Under the pieces are notes generated by a model. That model saw only the letters and a list, made by a program, of their open reading frames with translations. It searched no databases and had not been told where the DNA came from. Source: Luscinia megarhynchos (taxonomy: Eukaryota > Chordata > Aves > Passeriformes > Turdidae). Taken from it: 64,000 bases of DNA. The stretch spans positions 78,746,905-78,810,904 of the forward strand of contig JAPFBE010000002.1 of assembly GCA_034336665.1 (NCBI GenBank), given 5' to 3'. Every line of letters starts with the position of its first letter. Position 1 is the first letter of the stretch. Position numbers and translations under genes: made by a program. Below are positions 37,301 to 49,300 of the stretch, piece by piece.

Positions 37301-40300
37301 ACAAAACAAAAACAAATCCCACCAAAAAAACTATATTGAAAAGAGTTAAATTATTTGCTCTCTTGGAAACATGTTGGTGCAGAGCTGTACCAACTCATTC
37401 TCTAATAAATATTGACAGTATTTTTGCCCTTGAAATGCTTATTCATGCTGCAATTGACTTACACCAAGGCTTTGGCCTTAACAGATGCCAGACTGATCTG
37501 CCTTTGGCTGTATAGGGTGAGGGAGACATTGGAAGGAATTGGCACAGCCAACAGTTTTGAAGATAAATAAGACTTGGACTTTTCATTGCTGTCATTGGTG
37601 AACTTAGTGGAAAAGTCAGATGAATGCAACTAATTGTTGTTGTTCTTCAGCTGGAAAGCGTTCTGCACATAAATATCACCCAGGCTGGCATTGATGAATG
37701 TGTGACTGCAGACTGCACTCACAGCAGCGGATGCATCAGTAAGCATGAGCAGACCCATGTACCAACCATAACCACAGCTGGAAGCGTTTCCCTGGTGTCT
37801 GTGACAGTCCTGAGCCAGGCTGTGTGTGGCTGTGCTGCTCGAGAGCATCCTCATCTTTCCTGCTCCTCGTACCAGACAAACCCTTGTCTCAACGGTGGCA
37901 CGTGTGTGGATACTGTCTTGGGCTACAGGTTGGTAAAGCTTCATGAGGTGTGCAAGCAAAATGCACGTAGTGTAGACTGTAAGGAGGATGAGTTGAAGCT
38001 TCAGGAGCCACCACTGCATGTCTTCCCACTGTGGCAGGCCTAAATTTTGTTATACTTCACACACAGGTCTTGCAAAAGAACCTCTATTTTCAGGTTCATG
38101 CATTTAATGTATTTCAACATAGTCTCTAGGAAAACTCTGGGAATATTCCAGGCTGCACCAGTTCCATTAATGCCACCCTGCAAAATGCTCTTAGTTTGTG
38201 CAGTCTGCCTTAAACATTTTAATGCTGTTAAATTACATCTCTTATGTCACTTCATAACCTCTTTCCCCCATTTCTTGCCTCATTTGTTTCTCCAAAAATG
38301 AGATCTCATAGATAATATAGTATAAAGATGAAGAAAATGATTGGACTGTACTAGCTTAGAATTAGCCTGATCCCCTTCCAGAATGTGGCTTCCAGCATGT
38401 TTGCTTAAAAATAATCATCCCAATATAGGAAAGCAGAAACACTGGCCAGTCTTTGTAGCATCCTTGGTAGGGGTGACAGGACCCAGTCTGAAGCTGCAGA
38501 AGCTCTTGTCATGCTAAAGTTCTCATTGCTGCTCAGATATAATCAGACAGGGAAATTTTGCTGCCCAGAAACTCTAGGTAGGCTCTGTCAACTATCATTT
38601 TTTCAGCTCTGAGGTTTCTTTGCTTCTTCTCCATTTTCAGTAGTTTTGTGTGTCATCTTTTTCTGCATCCTATCCCTATCATTCTGCTCTCAAAGGTACT
38701 AGCAATCTATGGGAAACCAAAACTAAGGAATAGGAGCCCAGCTGATCTCCCTTCCTGTCCTTCTGCCCATTTGTTCCTTTGGTTTCCCAATTACAGGTTC
38801 TGTTACTGTCACACTGTGGCTACTTTTTTCTACAGAGTTAAGGAAAGAACTCCAAGCCTCTCTTGTTTGATAATATAAAAGAAATAAACTAGTAAGTATC
38901 TTGCAATAAGAGTGAAAACACCGAGATCTGTGACTGCCACACCCCACTTTTTCTGGGTGATATTACCTTTCTACACCCTTCCTGTGGACACTCTGATTGG
39001 ACACAAGCAGAATTTTTTTCCCAGTGAAGATAATCAACCACTGTATTAATCTCCCCAGGGAGATGGTGGTTTACCCAACAGTGGACACTTCTGAGATTCG
39101 ACTACCAGGATGCTTGTCTACATAATTCTTTTACCAAGAAAAGTTGGACCAAATTATACTTGAGGCCCTTTCAACTTGGCATTTTATGATTATATGATTC
39201 CTTTGTATTTCCTGTCAGCATTATAAAGCCTTCAGACAAGCTGATAACTAAGCTTAGTGAAAAGCATGGGGCTTTTAATGCTGATAAGGTAAGAGGTTTT
39301 CATGGGGTTTATATATTACAGGAGGTCTGTCATTTACTCACAGATTATCCTTGCACAGACATACTATAATTTAGACTAAATTTATATTGCATTTGTTCAA
39401 ACAAGTCAAAACATTTTTGACAGAAGTTTTGCTAGCACTTTACCTATGTACTATGTACTGTGTTTAAAGTGAAGAATCCTGTTGTCAGACGAGACCTTTG
39501 CATCTTCTGTTTGAATGATGGATATTGGCTTTTATTTTTTTTATTAAACAGATGCAAATGTGCTGCCAATTTTCACGGACCAGACTGCCAGCAGACAAAA
39601 CACAGCTTCAGAGGCCACGGTTATGCCTGGTTCCCTCCTCTCCAGCCTTGCTTTGAGAGCCGCATCTCCCTAGAGTTTGTCACTGAGGTTGTGGATGGCC
39701 TTCTGTTGTACCATGGACCAGCAGCACAGGGGCAGCCTGGGGAACGGGAGCATTTCCTTGCTTTAGGTTAGCACCTTATAAAGTGTTTGTGTTTGTGTCA
39801 AGGTGAGATTCCACTTAGCTCATAGGTTTGGGGGGTTTATTCTTAAAAAGGCTCAGAAAGTTACTTTTGGATAAGAAGGAGAATGCACAGTGGTTTGTCA
39901 GTATGCCTAATTCATATCATCGTGTCACTGTTAGAAGCTGGACTTTTTTTAAGATCTCCGACTAAGATCTAGCTGCAACAGTCATTTCAACTTCATTTGA
40001 ATGGGAACATGGTTACTGCATACCCAATGAGAGTCTTTCCTTTGCAGGACTCTCTGGTGGTGCCCCGTCGCTGACTGTGAGCCACAGCTCTGGTGAGCTT
40101 TTCCTGCAGCTGTCACAAAAAGTTAATGTTGCAGATCGCCGCTGGCACAATATTAAAATTATAAATGATGGAAAGGCAAGTGTAAATGTGGGCAGTCCTG
40201 TGTAAGCATTAGTTCATGTACCTAGTTATTCCTTCCAAATCCTTCCTCCCTTCTGTAGAACTCTTATCAATCAATCAATCAATCAATCAATTTTCCATAA

Positions 40301-43300
40301 TCTCTGAAACAGCAGTGGTAGAAGTTTGTTAGTTTGGACATCCTCTTAGGCCTGGAGAAGTCTGATCCAGTTATGAAACTGGCCATGCTATTTCCTTTGT
40401 TTAGTTATCCTGCCTGCTGCTTAGGCAACAGAGTTGTGATAATCCAGGGGCTAAATGCTTCCTGATGTGATTGAGTGAAATATTTGTGATTTATCTGAGT
40501 GAAAAGCCCTGCCCCACCAAGAGACTTTAGATGTGTAGCACAAAGGAGGTAGATGCACTTCTGTGTACAGGGAATATCTTACTGATATAACACTGCTGAA
40601 GGCATCTGCTCTGCTCCCCCTTCTCCCCCACATAAGACAAGCTGAAGGGCAGGTCAGGATCTGGGATGCAGCCTGATGGACCTTCTGCTCTGCTAGGTCA
40701 TCTCTCTGTGTTCTGATCTTGCCAAAAACTCCAGATGTCCTATGCTCCCTCTACTATGTCAATGACTTGGCATGGTCATGGCAGAGTCAGATCTTTCTTT
40801 TGTGTGGCTCTTTAGTTATATGTCATGTGCAATAACTTTCCAGATTAGTATGTGGAGTATTTTATTATTTTAACCAAGTTTCCTACACTGTAATTGCTAG
40901 TTATTATTCTGCATTCTGCTAAGTGAAAGAAAATATGTCATTAAAATATATGCATGTCTCTGGATATAATTGTTTTAAATAATGCCTTTTTCTAGGAAGT
41001 GAAGTTGATTCTTGACAACTGCATGAATCTCTCAGTTAGAGACAATGGCAGTGTCACTAAGAAAATTTCCCAAATGGATCTGTCTGCCTGTGAAGTCTCT
41101 GGAGAGATTGTGGGATCTCAAAGGTAAAAAACAAAAAAGCTCAAAGAAAAAAACAACCAAACAAACAACAAAAAACAAACAAAAATTGAAACACAACTAC
41201 TCAAAAGAGCTACAGAAAAAGGCAGGGGTGGGGTGGTGAAATCAGCCAAGCTGTTGTGTTTTGTGTGCCACTGATTCTTTCTTTCCCTCCCTCTGTTCAG
41301 CCTGGGTAAGCTCTTCAGTGGCCATCAGCCCCTGCAGCTGGGTGGAGTTAAGAAGACCTTGCCTTACCACAGCTCACAAAGGCACTTCAGAGGGTTTGTG
41401 GGCTGCATACGCAATGTCATCGTTGACAGTAAGGTAGGGCCACAAAGATCAGTCTTGGATTTACTGCTGATAATTGTAGGCACCTGCTGTGATGGTTTTC
41501 TTTGACCTTTTCCAGGTCTATGATTTAGAGCACCCTGCAGAGTCCCTGAACAGTGCTCCTGGCTGTGTCCTTATGGATGAAATGTGTCAGAGTGGCGGGG
41601 TGGCCTCCTGTGGCACCCATGGCAAGTGTGTTGGTGGCTGGGATTCCTTTCACTGTGACTGCTCCCCAGGATATGCTGGATTAGCATGTGAAAAAGGTAC
41701 TGCAAGTTCTAGGGAGAAATTAGTGGTGAGGATCTGTGGGAACAGCGTCAGACACATTGTTCCAATGTTCAAAGTTATACTGCCATGACTTCTAACTGAA
41801 TAGAATAATAACACCATGCTCTACTCTGGGAATTATTTAGATCTTCAAGATGTCAAGATTCTGCTAACTCTTGTTAAATAAAGATAGTGCCACAGATGAA
41901 GATTATGTTAAGAGCTGTTTTATTTTGCAGGGTAGAGAAGTGGTCAGACAGGTTGTTTTGTCCTTTATATCACCATCTTATTTCCAAGTGGTGAAAGGGG
42001 AAATATTCTGCATTATGCCTTTTTCCTCTGCTTATGCTGGTCACAAAATGAAGTTTAATGAACATATGGGCATAACCCTCTTGTTATCTTCAGGCCCCAT
42101 TTCCCATTTATAAAATGGTGATAATTGCATTTGCATCTGTCAGAATGAATTGCAAGTTGAGCAATACCCCTAGACCACAGCAGTGGGTGTACTTGGGGGC
42201 ATAATATCAGGCTGGCTGCAACACATGTGTTATCCTGTATAAAGTCAGCATGAAATATGTATCAGAGAACAAAAGCTTCCCATGGTGGATAATGAAAACC
42301 TCAGAGCTGTTTTAAGAAAGTGGAAAATTTTAGTACAATTAAAAAACTTAGGAAATATATTATTTAACTCCTAGTAGCCCTCACCCATATACACTTGAAG
42401 GGCATATACACTTGAAGTTGGCTCTGTCCCCTCTGTCTTAAAACCTTCATCAGCCAAGCAGGAATCAGAAGTGAGTGACAGGTGTTTATTGGGACTTTAC
42501 CTGCCTGTATGTACAAGGTATAAATTATGTGGTTGATCATAGCAGTCTGTAAAGAGCACCAGTGTCCCATAACTCCGGAGGCTTTGTTGGAAGAGAATTA
42601 TCCCCTCATTCCTGTAGTTTGAGTGAGCTACAGGTGAGGATGAGTTGCAGTGAGCAACTGGAAAGGAGTGCTTGCAAGCTAGTGTTGGATCAATATCTTG
42701 GAATTAATGAACAGGACAATGGTGCATTACACATATCCTTTCAGCTCAATGCACTTAATTTTCCTTCTTGTATACAGAACAATAATACCCTATGCAGGCA
42801 GCCAGACCCTCTCTTCTTTCACCATCTGCCACACAAGACTTAAAAAGTGTAACACTAAATTGCTCAGTAGAAGTCCAATGAGGGGGAGGACTGGAATTGT
42901 AACTGGCATAGTCTAGACCTGGAGCATTCACTGTTTAAGGTATTCATAATGACCACAAAATTGGTTAATATAGTTAAGCTTTTTGTATTACAGACAGATG
43001 ATACTGGTTTATAAACATCTGCCTGGATTCAAATCCTACTCTGTTTTGCATTACTTTGCTTCACAAGCCCAGCTGCTGTATTGGTTCTACCCTTAATTAC
43101 TGTGGGACAAACCAAGGGCTCAGAAAGTAATTGTTCAAAATCTGTAAGTCATATCCTGATGTAACAGAAGAACTTTGATTGGCAACAGCTTCTAATATAT
43201 TGGGCTGAAAAACGCTTTGTGAATGGCTGTGAATGAATGCTGACAGCAAGGAGCAGACAGCTGAGGACAGGAGTCACTGGAGCATCCCAGGAAAACCCAT

Positions 43301-46300
43301 GCCTGCTCACCAGCTAGAGCCTGTAGCTGCAGAGACAGTGAACAAGAGAGCACTGGGTTAGGAACAATATTGTTGGGGAGAAAACATTAGGAAAGGAAAG
43401 AGAGAAGGCAAACAGTGAAAAGAAAAGAGAGTGCAGAAATTAAATCTCTGGATCATTTAATATTTCATGTCCTGGGAACAAAGCGAAATGCCTCAGGATG
43501 AGCTGGATACTCTTTGGATTTCTACTTGCATGACACTGATGTCTGATGAGCTGTTGGTCACCCAGCATCTGACTATTAACTAACTTGAACTATCTCTTTA
43601 TTTGGTGAAAAGAAATGTCTTTTTTTCAATTAAGTTTGGCCCAAAACAGGTCTAGAATTGCTGTCAGCTAATGACACTGAAATAAGTGCCTTCTTTGCCA
43701 GAGCATCAGGACCTGGGTAGTTTAGTAGTGTTTGATTTCCACAAAAGTGTGCAGTGCAACTTCATCAAACTGTGTGCTGGACCCTGGGTTCCTCAGAGGG
43801 ATAGGGAAACAAATAATTCCAGTGCATTTTCCCTAGTTAAAATAGCAAACACTAACTTAATTTCCCTTTGTAGTTAAAAAAATCCTGTGCTTTCCCTGAG
43901 GCTTTCTCTTGTGCCAATTGAAATGGGAAGTGCATATTTTCTAACAGTGGGAGTTTTAACCATGGGACTAAACTACTGAAAGAACCATTTAATTCTTTTC
44001 TTTGGTTGGTTTTTTTGGGGGGTTGTTTTTCTATTTTTCAGATCAACATGAACTACTTTACTGGAAAGTATGCTTCAGATTGAAAAACAAAAAGTTATTT
44101 GGGCGAGTGTAAGAGGGATTGGGTAGAACATACAGCTTGTAACAGGCAGACTGCAAGAGACAGTATTTAATTGTCCTTTTCCTGCCTAAATTCTGAATCC
44201 TGGATTTATTTTCTCTTAATTCCCTTTGAAGTAGGACAGAGGTTGCTTTCCATGATGCTTCATTGTATTGCCAAAATTCCTTAAGAACTAAAACTCTGAC
44301 ACTCGGAGCTAGTAAATTCTCAAAGAGCAGAAATCTGAGGGAGCAGCCACTTCTGAGATTTTTCCGTTTGATTTTGTGTGCTGTGCTCAGTTCTTCCAGA
44401 ATGGGCTTTTGGAAGGGACAGCTGGATCCATTTCGAGCCCAGGAGCATCCTCAGCCCCCGAAGCACTCGGATCCAGCTGATGGTGCGCACGCGGCTTTCC
44501 CACAGCACCCTGCTCAGCCTGGCCTCTGCAGGTGGGAACGGGCACATCCAGCTGCAGGTGAGCAGAGCTGCTCTGCTGGAGTGCTCCTGATTTGTCATGG
44601 AGTACCACAGTGGCAGAAAAAGATGCAGTTTCTCATTAAAGACACCTGCTCTGTAATATAATAAAGGGCAAGGATTTTCCATATGAGAGTAACTACGGTC
44701 ATTTGTGTTGTCCTTCTCAGTATTACTCTTTCATGGCATAAATTCTAGTTTGCACTGCCTGTAAAATGTCCATGTGATGCATGTGAGTGAAAAAGACTGT
44801 TCTGCTTGTCCTACTTGCTTTTTCCCTTGGCTTTTATCTCTGTCTGTAAAACTGGCCTCTACATTTTTGTTGCTGTTGAAAAAAGCTGTCTGGACTATAG
44901 TAGAGAGAGGCTAATTATTCTAATTGTACCAGGAGTGTCAGCTGGGAAGATTTAGAGGTAGATGTCAGTAGGGAGAAGACTGATTAAAGAATTCATGTGA
45001 GTTAGAAGAGTGGCCAGCAAAAAAAGAGTTGATAATTCCTGCACCTACAGTTTTCTTGTGGTAACTTTTATCTGGGAATAAAGCACTTAAAAACAAGAGT
45101 GCCATTTCCATTTTATAAACTTACATCCATTTCTTGAGGCAGGACTGTGTAATAATAACATTTAGAATTGCATTTCTGTTATTAAAGTTCTTTTTCATCT
45201 TCTTCTAGGTGGTTGAGGGTTTCTTTAGTGTTAACTTCAGTTTGGGGGACAAAAATCACTCTTTGAGACTGAGAACATTACGTATAAACAATGGCCAGTG
45301 GGTTCTTCTGACCATGGAGCGCTACAACAATGAATTTACCCTACGTGTTAACAGTGGTGGAGGTGATCAAGAAGTCACTTCTGTCTTGGGTGTGAATAGA
45401 TGGTTTGAAATGGACTGGGCAAGCATCGTGCTAGGAAACCACCTTCCCAGTCATTCAGAGAGTGATTTCCAAGGTAAGTGATAAGATGGATTCCTAATAG
45501 GGGGGGAATTAAAGCCAGAAAGTGGCATCTTTGAGTGTAGTCTAAAACCCAGATAACAATTCCCAATATGGACTACTATGCCCTTCCTTTACTGGGGAAC
45601 TCGGTGTTCAACCCTATGTGCCATTGTATCTGGTTCTAGTGAAGACGTGAGATTTCCTGTAAATATTAAAAAATAGCGCTTCAATTTTTTGTTTCAGAGA
45701 ATCATAGAATGGGTTGGAAGAGGTCTTAAAGATCATCTCATTACAAACCCTCTGTCAGGGGCAGGGACACTTCCACTAGATCAGGGTTTCCCATGCCTCA
45801 AGCAGCGTACTCATGGTGTCATCTTCACTCCTGTTTTTGCCTCGGAAGGATTTAAGGAACAGGGAAAACAGCTCTTGGCAGGAGGAGAAAGAATTGCAAG
45901 GCAATTTGTGGTACTTTCTCCATCTTCTGGGGTTGAGTGCTGAGACTTTGAGATTGTGGTTCAATAAGAAGACAGCTTTTTCCATTCTGTTGCTTTTTAT
46001 TCAGCCTCACTTTTGAGATTATATCTTAAATCTAGATTAATTTAGTGGAGCTGTTCTGATTCATAGAAGAGTTCTGCTGAACTGTGGTATTGGTACAGTG
46101 CAGATCTCCTGGAGAAGTATTGTCCATCTGTAGATTGACCAGAGCACATGACACATGTTCTTTAGCTCTCCTAAAATAAAACTGAGGAGTATAAGGATGT
46201 TTTTAAACAATGTTTTAAGTTTTCTGCATAGCTCTAAGATCTCCTGCTTATGTGCTGGGGGCAAGGCTTGAGGTGCAGAAGTAGCAAACTTAACGTCCTT

Positions 46301-49300
46301 CTGTGCATCCTGCTCTGCTTTGTTGCAGGTTGTATGCGTGATGTCCAGCTGGATGGTCATCCACTCCTCGTGGAAGGCAGAAGCACAGAGTTTGGGTTAA
46401 TTTTGAGGCGGCAAGGGGTCACCATGGGATGCCATTCCAGTGCCTGCAGCAGCCAGCCCTGTTACAGCCCCTTCCTTTGTGTAGACCTTTGGAGAAAATA
46501 TGAATGCCGGTACATGAAGCTTTTATTTTCATCCAGGGATGGCTGGGAAGCTTTTGTTCCACCTTTGACCAGGCAACTTGCTTCTAACAGTGAAATTCCG
46601 TATGGCTGCTGGCCAGAGAGAGCCATTCTGAGAACAAATCCTTCTCTCCATCTCCTCTCCCTATGATGGACTAGACTTGCCTTTTTCTGCAAGTCTGGTG
46701 TAGAGCCTTATTACTCCACCTTTTTTTCTATGGTGAGAAATCACCAGAAGGCCAGTGAGCAAATGAAATGTCCTTTGATAAAAAGTGGACTGCAAAAGCT
46801 TTAGTCTGTCCTCTGTATGAAAATACTAATATAGTGTATATATACACTTGTAGTGTATATAGACAGTGTGTGTGTAGACACATCAATATATATGTATATA
46901 TATTTCTTTATAAATACATGTAAGTATATTGCAAATAGAATACATATTTACATATATTTCCTGTAAAGAAGTAGAAATTAATCATAATTTGTATGAAACA
47001 ATGAAACTTGCAAAATTTGATTGTCACAAAACTTGATTCTAAAATTTGCTTCCCGGGGCCAGAGCCAAAGCCAAAGCTGTTATCCTACACTGTTAGTTTC
47101 TTTGAGAAGATCCACTATTTAAAGAAAAATTTTAAAATATTTATTAAAATATGCAAATCAAAATACAAGCATTTCTGTTTAAAAAATCCAAACATAAATA
47201 CATGCAGGACTGAGAGGAGGAGTCACTTGAATTCTTGGAATTCAGACAAAATTTGGCACTTGGGAAGTGTGGTGTTTGTTTGCTAAAAGAGGCTGTGAGA
47301 TGGTTTTAACTGTACCTGGGGACACTCCATTCTTGAGACTGCTTCTGAAAGAACAATATGAAGTCTTTGCCATTTTTTCAGTAGAATTTCTTCTTTGGAT
47401 TGCAGAAAGAAAGTCTGACCTCACACTATACCTCCAGAGCCTCTCCAATTACACACAAGAAGAAATCAATCGACGAGTCATTTTGAGGAGGTCAATGACA
47501 TTTCTCCCCAGGGTCCAAAGGAACATTGTTAAACTTATACTACATGCTTGCTAGCTCTTTTCCTATTGATCTCAGCTGTCCATTTTCTTTTAGGGGCTTT
47601 GATTACAACATGGATGTAGAAAAAGGATTAATCAGAAAGTGATAGCTCCCTCTTTTAAGGAAAGAGTGAAGCTCTTCTGTATATCTTCTGGATCAGGAAA
47701 CCAGAACATGTGCTCATGTTTTCATAAGTCTGCTAGCTCACTAAGTTAGATTTTCCATGTGTTTCAAACTGTCAGTGTGTATTTGTGGTTTGCTTGAAAA
47801 TAGTTGAACTTTACTTTAAAGAAACAGTAACAAACTTTGCATAAAACAACATGCAGCTTCAGATGCTTTGCTTGACTATAAGATATCATGTGCTTTGGTT
47901 GTTCAGGTGCCCAGCTGGGAAAGTAGAAGTGACTGACACCCTTACAGGGCTCAGACACTGTACTTCATCCCCTTGTGGACACTGGACCTGTAGAAATGGG
48001 GGTACCTGTGTGGCTCAATCCCAAGACAAGACTATCTGCCAGTGCCCTGAAGGTTACAAGGGAAGATGGTGTGAAATTAGCCAGGTGAAGGCTGGAAGAC
48101 CTGTTGGACTAAGCTCTGGCTCTATTCTGGCAATCAGCATGTGTCTCCTTGTCTTCCTAGGTAGGAGATCATGCACTCTTTTTCCTTATTTTTAATCTTG
48201 TACCTTGTTCTACTGAATTAAGTCTGCTTTACCTTTGAGTGTTGTGATCAGCGTTTTGCCTTTTCTGGAGATGGCTATTTGAGGATGCTAAGAGACAGAC
48301 AATAGCACATAGTTACAGTTTACTTGCTTTGAAGACAGTTCAGGCAAAGTTAGGACTTCTCTCTTCCAGAGTCACTTGCTTTCAATCCTTCTTAAGTAAG
48401 AGCTTTCCATTTTTGTGTGCAACTCTGTGTGCAGCCACATCCATTTGAAACTCCCACCTGCCCTGAGCCCTTGCATTTGTAGCAGATAGGACCTACACCT
48501 ACATATGCTCTTCACATATTAGGAAGAAAGAATTCTTCTAGAAAGTTCACGATCTTAAAAGGCAAGCCTCATTAAAAGTGTGGGCAGAGAGAGATGTTCA
48601 CAGTGTCTCCTTTTTCAGCTGCACTTAGGCTGAAAAAGTAGTAACACCATAAAACTGTGTTCATGTTGATAAACTGCATACACATCTCATAATAGCAAAG
48701 ACTCCATGATTATATTACACTTGTAACCTTCATTAAAACAGTGGTTTACTTACTTTGGGTATCTTATTTACTCAGGATTGATGAAAGGCCAGAGATTGGC
48801 CAAAATGCCTTCTATTTAAATGGATTCCTTTAGGTAAGTAAAGTACCCTTTTAATGAAGTTTATGATGTAATATACATAGATTATTCTTTACATTCGTGA
48901 ATTTAAGTTGTTTATGTATGAACAATATTCTTTTCTTACCTGCAAATTTAGTTGTCAAATTAAGAGTTGATTTAATATCTCAGGAATCATATAATTACTT
49001 GTTTATCATGCAACATACTTTGTTATACATCATATAACAAATATGTGTCTTTATTTCTTCCAGCACTTTTGGTTTCCTACACAGTGTGGAGTCAGTGGGG
49101 AAGTTCAGGGTTTCGGAAAGGAGGAATTTACCACATTCCTGAAGAGCGTGAAAGCTGGGAGGATGTTAGAGAAAATGTCTTCAATTATAATGAAGAAGGA
49201 GGTGGAGAACGTGACCAGGTATGATGCAGCATCAATCCAGCTTTGCAAATCCAACCTCTCCTCACTTTAGTTTCCCAGACCTTTTAGTTAACTTATTATC

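Noticed and set aside
37624..38043. Extending exon 22 to the GTAAAG donor at 37933 or as an ORF beyond it
   Set aside because: It breaks the EGF module; the 37929 donor restores it.
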